From assembly GCF_001905005.1 (NCBI RefSeq), contig NZ_LWKZ01000027.1:657892-721891 (forward strand): 64,000 bases of DNA. The letters are read 5' to 3'. The notes beneath the pieces are model-generated. The model made no database searches. It saw only the letters and a program-made list of their open reading frames with translations, and was not told the origin of the DNA. The stretch is from Streptomyces sp. CB02923. GTDB taxonomy: Bacteria; Actinomycetota; Actinomycetes; Streptomycetales; Streptomycetaceae. The translations under genes were made by a program, and so were the position numbers. Shown one piece after another: positions 36,022-44,819 of the stretch (its first letter is position 1; each line of letters opens with the position of its first letter).

Positions 36022-36672
36022 TCAGGCCCGCAGCGTCTCGGCCGCCGTGCCGACGCCCAGCGCCAGCAGGAGACCGCCGGTGCCGCGCTCCAGGTTGCGG
36101 TGCACCCGCGGCCGCCGCAGCCACCGCAGCAGCCGTCCGGCGCACACGGCCACCAGCAGCAGCCAGCCTCCCGCGATCACCGCGTCGATCAGTCCGAAGA
36201 GCAGGGTCATGCCCAGCGCCGAGTGGCCCTCCGGCAGGAACTGGGGGACGGCGGCGACGAAGAAGATCCCGACCTTGGGATTGAGCAGACAGCCGATGAG
36301 CCCCAGCCGGAACGCCCGCAGCGGGCGGAGCGCCCCCACGTCTCCCGCGGGCGCCTCCCCCATCCCCTCCGTGGCACCCGCGGCCGCCCGCCGGTACGTC
36401 CACAGGGCCTGCGCGCCCAGCACCACCAGATAGGCCGCGCCCACCAGCCGTACCGTCATGAACGCGGCGTCCCAGCGCTGCAACACCGCCGCTAGCCCGG
36501 CCGCGGCGGCTGCGGCCCAGACCAGCGAGCCCGCCGCGGAGCCGAGCGCGGAGGCGGCGCCGGCCCGTCTGCCGCCGCGCAGGCAGTTGCGCAGTACCAG
36601 CAGGGTGTCCGGCCCGGGGGCCATCGACACCAGCAGGGCGAAGAGCGCGAAGCCGAGGAGCGCGGCGGTCAC
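36022..36672 (-). CDS. LysE/RhtB-family amino acid exporter
   Basis: The 216-residue membrane protein has six hydrophobic segments and the family motifs VSMAPGPDTLLVLRNCLRGGRRAG, AAYLVVLGAQALW and FRLGLIGCLLNPKVGIFFVAAVPQF. It should export an amino acid or related small molecule by proton exchange. It starts at a GTG at 36672. It converges with the PucR gene (77 bp between stops); no functional link is visible. Confidence 0.9.
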   Translation of the reverse strand: MTAALLGFALFALLVSMAPGPDTLLVLRNCLRGGRRAGAASALGSAAGSLVWAAAAAAGLAAVLQRWDAAFMTVRLVGAAYLVVLGAQALWTYRRAAAGATEGMGEAPAGDVGALRPLRAFRLGLIGCLLNPKVGIFFVAAVPQFLPEGHSALGMTLLFGLIDAVIAGGWLLLVAVCAGRLLRWLRRPRVHRNLERGTGGLLLALGVGTAAETLRA

Positions 36673-36837
36673 GGGAGCCTCCTGTCGTACGGGGTGTGGT
36701 GATCATGTGGAGTGCCGGGTGACTGTACCGGGCGGGGAGTTGTGGGGGCGCACCCTTTTTTCGGGGCCGAGGGCCTTCCGAGGGGCGGGGTCCGAGGGCC
36801 TTCCGAGAGCCGGGGTCCGGGGCCCCTCCCGAGGGGC

Positions 36838-36869
36838 GGGGGCCGGGGGCCGGGGGCCGGGGGCCGGGG
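36838..36869 (+). repeat. G-rich heptamer array (GGGGGCC x4 plus GGGG)
   Basis: Four perfect tandem heptamers plus a further G4 run give five evenly spaced G-tracts, a strong G-quadruplex pattern on the plus strand. The array lies 44 bp past the glycosyltransferase stop. Confidence 0.8.
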
Positions 36870-36912
36870 TCGAGCCCTTGCGGGGATCCTGGGGCCTGCC
36901 CGGGAGGGGCGT

Positions 36913-38055
36913 TCAGCGCTCCCGGCGCTGCATCAGCTCGTCGTACACGCTGAGCACCTGCGCGACCGTGGCGTCCTCGGTCGGCCAGCCCGCGGCCTGC
37001 GCCCGTCCCGCGGCGGCGAGGGCGTCCCGGCGCGTGGGGTCGGCCAGCAGATCCAGGACGGTACGGGCGAGGGCGGCGGCGTCGCCGTACGGGACCAGTT
37101 CGGCGGCGCGGCCGACCAGTTCGCGGGTGCCGCCGACGTCGGTGGCCACCAGCGGGACTCCGGCCCGCAGTGCCTCCTGGGCGATCAGCGAGCGGGCTTC
37201 CCAGCGGCTGGGCAGCACCAGGAGGTCGGCGGCGGCGAGGAGTTCGGGCACGTCGTCGCGGCGGCCGAGCAGGCGTACCGGCAGCTCTTCGGTGTCGATG
37301 CGCCGCTGGAGCGCCTCGCGCTGCCCGCCCTCCCCCGCCACCGCGACCATCGGCTGCGGGTCCAGGGCGCACCAGGCGTGCGCCGCGTCCAGCAGGAGGC
37401 CGTGCCCCTGGTGGGCCTCCAGGCGGCCGACGACGAGGATCAAGGGGCGGTCGACCGCGCCCAGTTCGGCGCGCTGCTTGTGGGCGGGCCGGTCCTCCGC
37501 CGTGAGGGGGCGGCCGCCCGTCCGGGGGGCCGGGATCGCGACGGGGGCCAGGCGCGCGTCGCGGGCGCCGCGCTCGCGCGCCCGGTCCACCAGGTCCGAG
37601 CATGCGCCCAGGACGACCGCGGCGGCCCGCGCCACCCGCCGTTCCAGCAGGTGGACGAGGCGGGCCCGCGGTCCCTCCGTATGCGCCTTGGTGTGCCAGG
37701 TGACCACGAGGGGGACCCGGCGGCCCCGCGGACCCTGGAGGGCCAACGCGGCGCGCAGGCCCGCCCGCAGGCCGTGCGCGTGCACCAGGTCGGCGTCCCC
37801 GCAGGCGGCCCGTAGCGACGTCATGCTCACCGGGTCGGCACGCGGCGGGACCGGCACGAACCGCGCGCCCGCGTCCGTGTAGTCGTACGTGTCCTCGGCG
37901 GCGGGCGTGGCGCACACCGTCACCCGGACACCGCGGGCCACCAGCCCGGCGGCCAGCGAACGGACGTGGGCGGCACTGCCCGCGCTGCCGCGGCCCAGCA
38001 CCTGGACCGTGCGCAGCGGCGACTGTCCGTGCGGCGGGGCCGGGGTGCTGGTCAC
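36913..38055 (-). CDS. GT4-family glycosyltransferase
   Basis: The 380-residue protein starts at the GTG at 38055, with AGGAG ten bases upstream; the frame upstream is not conserved-looking. It has the GT-B layout: N-terminal TVQVLGRGSAGSAAHVRSLAAGL, DLVHAHGLRAGL, the hinge RPLILVVGRLEAHQGHGLLLDA and the nucleotide-sugar site PSRWEARSLIAQEALRAGVPLVATDVGGTRELV, where the usual E-x7-E is present. Substrates are unknown. It follows recN on the same strand after 411 bp of non-coding DNA. Confidence 0.9.
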   Translation of the reverse strand: MTSTPAPPHGQSPLRTVQVLGRGSAGSAAHVRSLAAGLVARGVRVTVCATPAAEDTYDYTDAGARFVPVPPRADPVSMTSLRAACGDADLVHAHGLRAGLRAALALQGPRGRRVPLVVTWHTKAHTEGPRARLVHLLERRVARAAAVVLGACSDLVDRARERGARDARLAPVAIPAPRTGGRPLTAEDRPAHKQRAELGAVDRPLILVVGRLEAHQGHGLLLDAAHAWCALDPQPMVAVAGEGGQREALQRRIDTEELPVRLLGRRDDVPELLAAADLLVLPSRWEARSLIAQEALRAGVPLVATDVGGTRELVGRAAELVPYGDAAALARTVLDLLADPTRRDALAAAGRAQAAGWPTEDATVAQVLSVYDELMQRRER

Positions 38056-38466
38056 GTGGGCGGTGCTCCTGGGGTCGGTGGACGGGCCGGGCGGCGCGCC
38101 GCCGGTTTCCGGCGCCGCCCGGGGCAGGCGCCGGCACGGTGACGCGGTCGCTCGCGGCCGTACTCGCTGCGCCCCCAGGATGCCAGCCCTCGCTGTGGAT
38201 CCGGCACCGCTGACGAGCCACCCCAAGGGAACACATCGCCCATACACCCACGTGACCACCCATATGGGCGACAAACCGCCCACTCCTGTGGCCCAGCGAC
38301 AGTGACCTGGTGCGGGGGCCAGCCGTTACGCGCCAACAACCCGGCTGACGCCGCCGGCCGCCAGCACTGCCAGTGCCGCCGCCGTACGCGTACGGGCGGG
38401 CAGCCCCGGCACGGACACGGCCGCGACGCCGGGCCCGGCCCCTGCCCTACCTTTGCCCCGCCCCGC
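38056..38466. other. Intergenic region upstream of the glycosyltransferase, no gene seen
   Basis: This 411-bp region separates the recN stop from the glycosyltransferase start. It holds the inverted repeat at 38236-38271 and otherwise only ordinary GC-rich DNA. A short GC-rich hairpin-like stretch follows recN around 38345-38370. Confidence 0.45.
38236..38271. promoter_or_regulatory. Inverted repeat TCGCCCATA-N18-TATGGGCGA
   Basis: Perfect 9-bp arms are 18 bp apart, with a CACGTG palindrome between them. The spacing puts the arms on the same face of the helix roughly 2.5 turns apart. It is about 180 bp upstream of the glycosyltransferase start and may be an operator. Confidence 0.5.
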
Positions 38467-40206
38467 TCAGCGTCCCGCGCGGGCGGTTTCCAGGAGTTCT
38501 TCCGCGTGGGCGCGTGCCGTCTCGGAGTCCTCCTGGCCCGCGAGCATGCGGGAGAGTTCGCGTACCCGGTCCTCGCCCTCCAGGACCGTGACACCGCTTC
38601 GGGTCACCGAGCCGTCGTGGGTCTTCTCCACGAGCAGCTGCCGGTCGGCGAAGGCCGCAACCTGCGGGAGGTGGGTGACGACCACGACCTGGGCCGACCG
38701 CGCCAGGCGGGCCAGCCGACGGCCGACCTCCACGGCGGCCTTGCCGCCGACGCCCGCGTCCACCTCGTCGAACAAATAGGTCGGTACGGGGTCGGAACCG
38801 GCGAAGACCACCTCGACCGCCAGCATCACCCTGGAGAGTTCGCCGCCGGAGGCGCCCTTGGCGATGGGGCGGGGCGGGGTGCCGGGGTGCGGGGCGAGGA
38901 GCAGCTCCACCTCGTCGGCGCCGGTGGGGCCGAAGGCCACCGTACGGCCGCCGACCTCGACGCCGTCGTCCTCGTCGGCGGTTTCGGTCTGGCTGATCTG
39001 CACGCTCACCCGGGCGTGCGGCATGGCCAGCTCGGCCAGTTCGGCCGTCACCGCGTCGGCGAATCGCTTCGCCGACGCCTCGCGGGCGTCGGTCAACGCC
39101 TGCGCCAGCTCGCCCAGTTCCGCGCGCAGTGCGTCGTGCTCCGACGCCAGTTCACCGATCCGGTCGTCGTCGCCGTCGAGTTCGGCGAGCCGGGCCGCGC
39201 TCTCCTCCGCCCAGGAGAGCACGGAGGTGATGTCCTCGCCGTACTTGCGCGTCAGGTGCGTGAGCGCGGCGCGGCGCTCTTCCACGGCGGCCAGCCGCAG
39301 CGGGTCGGCGTCCAGTCCGTCCGCATAACTGGCCAGTTCGCCCGCGACGTCCGCCATCAGGATGCCGATCTCGCCCAGCCGCTCGGTGAGCGCGGACAGC
39401 ACCGGGTCGTGGCTGCGTACGGCGTCCAGCGCGCGGTGCGCGCCCGCGACCAGGGTCGTGGCGTCGACGGCTTCCAGGTCCTCGGGGTTGCCGGCGAGCG
39501 CGGCGTGCGCGACGGCGGCGGCCGAGGCCAGCGCCTCGGCGTGACCGAGCCGTTCGGCCTCGGCGGCCAGCTCGGAGTCCTCGTCCGGCTGCGGTTCGGC
39601 CGCGGCGATCTCCTCCAGGCCGAAGCGCAGCAGGTCGGCTTCCTGCGCCCGTTCGCGGGCGCGGGTGGTGAGCTCGTCCAGTTCGGTGGCGACGGCGCGC
39701 AGCCGCCGGTACGCGGCGGTGTACTTGGCGAGCGGTACGGACACCGCGTCGCCCGCGTAACGGTCCAGAGCCTGGCGCTGCCGGGCCGGGCGCAGCAGGC
39801 CCTGCTGGTCGGTCTGGCCGTGCACCGCGACCAGGTCGTCCGCCAACTCCCCCAGCAGCCCGACGGGGACGGAACGTCCGCCGACGTGCGCACGCGAGCG
39901 GCCCTCGGCCGACACCGTGCGGCTGATCAGCAGCGTTCCGTCGTCCAGCTCGGCGCCCGCCTCCTCGGCCCGTACCGCTGCCGGTGCCGCGGGGCCCACC
40001 GCTATGCGGCCCTCCACGACCGCCGATTTGGCTCCGATCCGCACCAGGGCGGGATCGGCGCGCCCGCCGAGCAGCAGCCCGAGGCTGGTGACGACCATGG
40101 TCTTGCCCGCGCCCGTTTCGCCGGTCACCGCCGTGAAACCCGGCGACAGCTCGACGACGGCATCGTCAATGACGCCCAGGGACCTGATCCGCATCTCCTC
40201 CAACAC
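38467..40206 (-). CDS. recN: DNA repair protein RecN
   Basis: The 579-residue SMC-like ATPase acts in double-strand break repair. Walker A is GETGAGKTMV (about residue 30) following VVELSPGFTAVT. Two coiled-coil stretches (about 150-220 and 280-380) flank a hinge. The signature GASGGELSRVMLAVEVV and Walker B TYLFDEVDAGVGGKAAVEVG close the ATPase. It starts at a GTG at 40206. In other Streptomyces it directly follows nadK; here a 4.3-kb plus-strand block lies between. Confidence 0.96.
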   Translation of the reverse strand: MLEEMRIRSLGVIDDAVVELSPGFTAVTGETGAGKTMVVTSLGLLLGGRADPALVRIGAKSAVVEGRIAVGPAAPAAVRAEEAGAELDDGTLLISRTVSAEGRSRAHVGGRSVPVGLLGELADDLVAVHGQTDQQGLLRPARQRQALDRYAGDAVSVPLAKYTAAYRRLRAVATELDELTTRARERAQEADLLRFGLEEIAAAEPQPDEDSELAAEAERLGHAEALASAAAVAHAALAGNPEDLEAVDATTLVAGAHRALDAVRSHDPVLSALTERLGEIGILMADVAGELASYADGLDADPLRLAAVEERRAALTHLTRKYGEDITSVLSWAEESAARLAELDGDDDRIGELASEHDALRAELGELAQALTDAREASAKRFADAVTAELAELAMPHARVSVQISQTETADEDDGVEVGGRTVAFGPTGADEVELLLAPHPGTPPRPIAKGASGGELSRVMLAVEVVFAGSDPVPTYLFDEVDAGVGGKAAVEVGRRLARLARSAQVVVVTHLPQVAAFADRQLLVEKTHDGSVTRSGVTVLEGEDRVRELSRMLAGQEDSETARAHAEELLETARAGR

Positions 40207-40373
40207 GGGTACGACCTTACGAGGTCCCGGGCCCGCCCCGCGACGGCCTCCCCCTCGTTCCGGCGCCGCGCTCTGCGGAAAACCCCACCCCGGGAACGGG
40301 TGGTTTCCTCATGGCGGTGCCCCCGTCCCGTCCGTCACGCTGTCACAAGAACACGAACGGAAGGGTGTGCCAC

Positions 40374-42044
40374 ATGTCCGGCGGAGCGACGGCGGGGGGC
40401 GACGCGGAGGCCTGGTCTCCTGCCCACGAGGGCCCTGGGGGCGGCGGTCCCGGGCATGGTGGTCCCGGGCATGGTGGTCCTGGGCACGGCGGCCCCGCGG
40501 ACGGCGGTCCTGGGCGCGGCGGCCCCGCGGACGCCGTGCAGAGCGGCCCTGCGGATGACGGTTCTGCGCATGGCGGTCCTGCGCATGGCGGTCCTGCGTA
40601 CGACGGTCCTGCGTACGGTGATTCCGTGCAGAGCGGCCCCGCGCACGGTGGCCGGGCTGCCGCTGGTCATCCGCCCGGCCGGGCGCCCAAGGGGCCGGCG
40701 ACCAGCGGGCTGGCGCGTGCGGCGCTGCGCGGCCACCGGGCGTCCTTCGCCGGGACGGCCGTCGCGGCCCTGTTCGCGGCCACCGTGGTCAGCGCCTCGA
40801 CGATGCTGCTGACCGCCACCGGCGCGCAAGGCGTCCCCCCGGCCGCGCGGCGTGCCATGGCGGCCTCCGACATCGGCATCATGGCCACCGCCTTTCTGCT
40901 CGTCTCCATCTATTTGTCGGTGTTCGTCCTCGCCTCGACGATGGGTACGGCCGTCACCCAGCAGCACCGCGAGTTCGCGATGCTGCGCGCGATCGGCGCC
41001 CGGCCGTGGCAGCTCCGGCGCGCGGTCGCGGCGCAGGCCGTGGCGGCGGCGGTGCCGTCGGCGGTGGCCGGGTTCGCGCTCGGCGGGGTCCTCGCGCGCT
41101 GGTGGTTCACCGGCATGGCGGACCACGGCCTGATCCCGCCGGGCGTCGCGTTCACCTTCAGCTGGGTGGCGCTGCCCGTGTGCCTCGCGGTGGCGACGGT
41201 GACTTCGGCCCTCGCGGGGGTGCTCGCCGCGAGCCGGTTCGCCGCGCTGCGGCCCGCGCGCGCCCTGGAGGAGGCCGCGGCGGGCCGCCGCAAGCTGGGG
41301 CTGCTGCGGCTGCCGCTGGGCCTGGCCGCGGTCGCGGGCGGCGTGGTCGTCTCCCGGGTGCTGGCCGGCCTGCCGGAGAAGGCGGGCAGCGGGGCGTTCC
41401 TCGTCCTGCTCCTGTTCTGCTTCGGCGTCGGCCTGCTCGGGCCCCGCATCGTCGGCCCGGTGGCCTGGCTCGTCGCCCGGTCGGCAGGCCGCCTCGGCAG
41501 CACCGCCGAACTCGCCATGCTGAACGTGACGACGCAGTCGCGCCGCTTCTCCGCCGCCGTGGTCCCGCTGGTCCTGGTCGTCGCGTTCAGCACGACGAAG
41601 ATCGCGATGCTCACCACCGCCCGGCACGAGACCGGCTCGGCGGGCCCGGCCGCCTCGGTCTGGATGGACTACGTCGGCACCGGCCTGTACGCGGGCTTCG
41701 CCGCCATAGCCGCCGCCAACACCCTCGCCATGATCACGACCGAGCGCCGCCGCGATCTGGCCCTGCTGCGCCTGATCGGCACCACCCCGCGCCAGGTGCG
41801 GTCCATGGCCGCCTGGGAGGCGGTCGTCGTCGCGGGCACGGCCCTGCTCCTGGGCACCGCCATCGCGCTCTGCACGCTCGCCCCGCTGCTGCGGGCCGCG
41901 TACGGGAGTCCGCTGCCGTACCTGCCCTGGACGGCGGCCCTCGGGATATCCGGCGGCGTGCTCCTCCTTGCGCTGCTCGCCACCGGCCTGCCGGTCCACG
42001 CGGCCCTGCGCCGCCGCGCCACGGAGACGCTGGCAGCGGCCTGA
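40374..42044 (+). CDS. FtsX-like ABC permease with repetitive N-terminal tail
   Basis: The 556-residue protein starts at the ATG at 40374 (MSGGATAGG). The first 110 residues are a hydrophilic tail of near repeats (GPGHGG, GPADGG, GPAHGG). Then come membrane segments and two FtsX/MacB-type domains, each with the coupling motif: QHREFAMLRAIGARPWQLR and ERRRDLALLRLIGTTPRQVR. The large soluble loop usual between TM1 and TM2 is nearly missing. No ATPase gene is adjacent, so the partner is elsewhere or absent. The S41 and CPBP peptidase genes follow, so it may be part of an export or processing unit. Confidence 0.88.
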   Translation: MSGGATAGGDAEAWSPAHEGPGGGGPGHGGPGHGGPGHGGPADGGPGRGGPADAVQSGPADDGSAHGGPAHGGPAYDGPAYGDSVQSGPAHGGRAAAGHPPGRAPKGPATSGLARAALRGHRASFAGTAVAALFAATVVSASTMLLTATGAQGVPPAARRAMAASDIGIMATAFLLVSIYLSVFVLASTMGTAVTQQHREFAMLRAIGARPWQLRRAVAAQAVAAAVPSAVAGFALGGVLARWWFTGMADHGLIPPGVAFTFSWVALPVCLAVATVTSALAGVLAASRFAALRPARALEEAAAGRRKLGLLRLPLGLAAVAGGVVVSRVLAGLPEKAGSGAFLVLLLFCFGVGLLGPRIVGPVAWLVARSAGRLGSTAELAMLNVTTQSRRFSAAVVPLVLVVAFSTTKIAMLTTARHETGSAGPAASVWMDYVGTGLYAGFAAIAAANTLAMITTERRRDLALLRLIGTTPRQVRSMAAWEAVVVAGTALLLGTAIALCTLAPLLRAAYGSPLPYLPWTAALGISGGVLLLALLATGLPVHAALRRRATETLAAA

Positions 42045-42262
42045 CGAAGCCCGGGTCCCGGGCCGCCGGGAGCCGCCGGGTCCCCGGGTCCCGGACCGCC
42101 GAAGGCTGCCGGGAGCCGCCAGGGGCCGCCAGGTCCCCGGGTCCCAGGTCCTTGGGCTGGCCGCCCCCTCCCGGACACGGCAGCCGACCCCACCCGACAC
42201 CACCCGACCTCAGCCTGAACCACAACACAACACGACACACCACGACACAACGGGGGCCATCC

Positions 42263-43855
42263 ATGACCGAGCAGCCGACCGGACCGACAGCATCACCGAA
42301 GCCCGCCCCGGACCCGCCCCCGGCAGCCCCACCCGCCGCAGCGGACGTTCCCCACCGCCCCACCACGCGGCGAGCCGCCCTGCTGCTGGCCGCCTCGGCT
42401 GTTGCCACCGCCTGCACGCCGTCCGGCGGCCCGCACACGGCCCGTACGGCGGCCGGGGCCGCGGCGCAGCCTGCGGCGGGGCGCACGGCGCCGCTGGAGG
42501 GCGTGTGGCGGATGGACGGATACGGCACCCTCGTCACGATCGACGGACAGCGGCTGCGTACGTACGAGACCACGGCCGTCAGCTGCCTCCCCGGGTCCGT
42601 CGTCGGCACCCGTACGGGCGCGCCGGGCGCCGGAGGCCGGGTGCACTTCGCCGTACCGGACGCGGCGCGCGTCACGGTCGTCCCGCAGGGAGCCGACGTG
42701 GCCCGCCTGAGCATCCTGGACAACGTCGGTTACCGCACCCTCCACCGCATCGCCGGGCTGCCCGCCCGCTGCCACCGACGCCCGGCGAAGGACCCCCGTA
42801 CGGTCTTCGACGTCTTCTGGCATACCTATGCCGAGAACTACCCGTTCTTCGCCGCCAAGGGCATCGACTGGGCCGCCGTCCGCGACCGTCACCGCCCGCA
42901 CGTCACCGCGCGGACCACCGACGACGAACTCTTCGCCGTCCTGCGCGAGATGATCGAGCCGCTGCACGACGGACACACCCGCCTGGCCGCGGGCCCCGGC
43001 CGGGTGTACGCGGGAATGCGGCCCGGGACAACCCTCCCCACCCCCGCGTTCCTGAAGCAGGTGGACACGGCCATCGCCGCCGGCCTGGGCCGAGGCGTCA
43101 CCCTGCACCGATGGGCAGACGGCGCCCTCTCCTACGCCGACCTCCCAGGCAGCCCCGATCTCCTCGACCGTCCCGGCCATCCCGACCTCCCCGGCCGTCT
43201 CGGCTACTTCCGCATCACCTCCTTCAACGGCTACACGGACCAGGACGACTACGAGAGCGATGTCGCGGAACTGGACCGTGCGCTGGACGCGGTGTTCACC
43301 AAGGCCCGTACGTCGGGGCCGCAGGCCCTGCGCGGTCTCGTGGTCGACCTGCGGTGCAACGGCGGCGGGTCCGACCCGCTCGGGCTGCGCGTCGCCTCCC
43401 GGCTGACGGCCCGCCCGTACCTCGCGTACCGCAAGCACGCGCGCAACGATCCGGACGATCCGCGGAAGTTCACCCCCGACCTGCCTGTGTGGGTGCACCC
43501 GCACAGCGGTCCGCGTTACACGGGCCCGCTCGCGCTGCTGACCGGACGGCTCACGATCAGTGCGGGCGAGACCTTCACGCAGGCCCTGCTGGGCCGTACG
43601 CCCGCCCCGGTCCTCATTGGCGAGAACACCCAGGGCGTCTTCTCCGACACCCTGGACCGCACCCTGCCGAACGGCTGGAGGTTCGCCCTCCCCAACGAGG
43701 AGTTCCTGACCGCGGACGGCCGCACGTTCGACGGTGCGGGCATTCCCCCGATCGTCCGCACCCCGGTCTTCGCCCCCGCGGACCTCGCGGCCCACCGCGA
43801 CCCGGCCCTGACCCGCGCCCGCGCCCTCCTGGCCGCCGGCCACCCGACGTCATGA
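42263..43855 (+). CDS. S41-family peptidase, predicted Tat lipoprotein
   Basis: The 530-residue protein has a Pro/Ala-rich start, an Arg pair before a hydrophobic run and a lipobox (TTRRAALLLAASAVATAC), so it should be exported and anchored outside. The S41 (tricorn/IRBP-like) core shows TVFDVFWHTYAENYPFF, the catalytic His region IEPLHDGHTRL, VVDLRCNGGGSDPL and the nucleophile region LTISAGETFTQALLG, followed by PVLIGENTQG. No PDZ domain is evident. Its ATG at 42263 follows GGGGG. The stop overlaps the CPBP gene start (ATGA). Confidence 0.9.
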   Translation: MTEQPTGPTASPKPAPDPPPAAPPAAADVPHRPTTRRAALLLAASAVATACTPSGGPHTARTAAGAAAQPAAGRTAPLEGVWRMDGYGTLVTIDGQRLRTYETTAVSCLPGSVVGTRTGAPGAGGRVHFAVPDAARVTVVPQGADVARLSILDNVGYRTLHRIAGLPARCHRRPAKDPRTVFDVFWHTYAENYPFFAAKGIDWAAVRDRHRPHVTARTTDDELFAVLREMIEPLHDGHTRLAAGPGRVYAGMRPGTTLPTPAFLKQVDTAIAAGLGRGVTLHRWADGALSYADLPGSPDLLDRPGHPDLPGRLGYFRITSFNGYTDQDDYESDVAELDRALDAVFTKARTSGPQALRGLVVDLRCNGGGSDPLGLRVASRLTARPYLAYRKHARNDPDDPRKFTPDLPVWVHPHSGPRYTGPLALLTGRLTISAGETFTQALLGRTPAPVLIGENTQGVFSDTLDRTLPNGWRFALPNEEFLTADGRTFDGAGIPPIVRTPVFAPADLAAHRDPALTRARALLAAGHPTS

Positions 43856-44682
43856 CTCCGACCACGGCGGTCCGCAGATCGCCCTGGAAGTTCGTCGCGG
43901 CGCTGACCGCCCTCTCTGTCCCGTTCTGGGTGGCCGGTGCCGTCGTCGACCTCTCCGGTTCGCTGCCCATGGGAATGCCGCTGAGCGCGTTCCAGTTCGT
44001 CCTGCCGATCGCGGTGGCCGCTGTCCTCCTCTTCCGTGAAGAGGGCGGGCGCGGGGTGCGGCAGCTGGCGAAGCGGACGTTCTCCGTACGCGGCAGGGGG
44101 CGGCCGGGCTGGTGGGCGCTGTCCGTTCTCGCGGTGCCCGCCATGTTCCTCGTGACGTACGGGCTGCTGGCGGCGGCCGGAGAGCCGCCCGGCGGACCGC
44201 ACTCCCCGCTCGCGTCCGTGCCGCTGCTCCTCGTGCTGTACTTCGTGGCGGCCGTGGCCGAGGAGGCGGGGTGGACGGGGTATCTGCTGCGGCCCTTGCA
44301 GGAGCGGTGGGGAGCGCTCGGCGCGGGCCTGGTCATCGGTCTGGTGTGGGCGGCCTGGCACGTCGTCGCATACGTCCAGGCAGGCCGTACCGCCCCGTGG
44401 ATCGCCGGTCAGGTCCTCGGTTCGGTCGCGGTGCGGGTCCTGATGGTCTGGCTCTTCCTCAACTCCGGCGGGGCCGTGCTGACGGCCGTCGCCCTGCACA
44501 CCACGATCAACGTCGTCGAGTCGGTGTTCCCGGGCTATGCCGTGCACCCCGCGTCCGCTCTCGTCCAGGGCGCGGTCGCCTCACTCACGGCGGTGGCCGT
44601 GGCCGTGCCCCTCCGCCGAAGACCCGGAGCCCCGGCCCGCTCCGGACACCCCCTGCCCCACTCCGGGCAGGGCAGGCTCTGA
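43852..44682 (+). CDS. CPBP-family intramembrane metalloprotease (Abi)
   Basis: The 276-residue protein has about eight membrane segments. The family motifs are AEEAGWTGYLLRPLQ (the double Glu of motif 1), WAAWHVVAY (His of motif 2) and VALHTTINVVES (His and Asn of motif 3). CPBP proteins include CAAX proteases and bacteriocin-immunity proteins. Translation is coupled to the S41 peptidase (ATGA), which suggests consecutive processing or immunity. The last residues are encoded by a 26-bp direct repeat. Confidence 0.9.
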   Translation: MTPTTAVRRSPWKFVAALTALSVPFWVAGAVVDLSGSLPMGMPLSAFQFVLPIAVAAVLLFREEGGRGVRQLAKRTFSVRGRGRPGWWALSVLAVPAMFLVTYGLLAAAGEPPGGPHSPLASVPLLLVLYFVAAVAEEAGWTGYLLRPLQERWGALGAGLVIGLVWAAWHVVAYVQAGRTAPWIAGQVLGSVAVRVLMVWLFLNSGGAVLTAVALHTTINVVESVFPGYAVHPASALVQGAVASLTAVAVAVPLRRRPGAPARSGHPLPHSGQGRL

Positions 44683-44708
44683 CCCACTCCGGGCAGGGCA
44701 GGCTCTGA
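44657..44708 (+). repeat. 26-bp direct repeat spanning the CPBP stop codon
   Basis: Two perfect tandem copies (44657-44682, 44683-44708) begin CCCACTCCGGG; a degenerate third follows. The CPBP stop (TGA) is the end of the first copy. Confidence 0.85.
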
Positions 44709-44819
44709 CCCGCTCCCGGCAAGCTCTGCCCCGCCCCGGGCACCCCCTGCCCCGCTCCGGACCCGCGGAGAGCCCGCAGGCGGGAGCACGGTCGTCACCC
44801 GGCCCCCGCCCGGCTTCCG

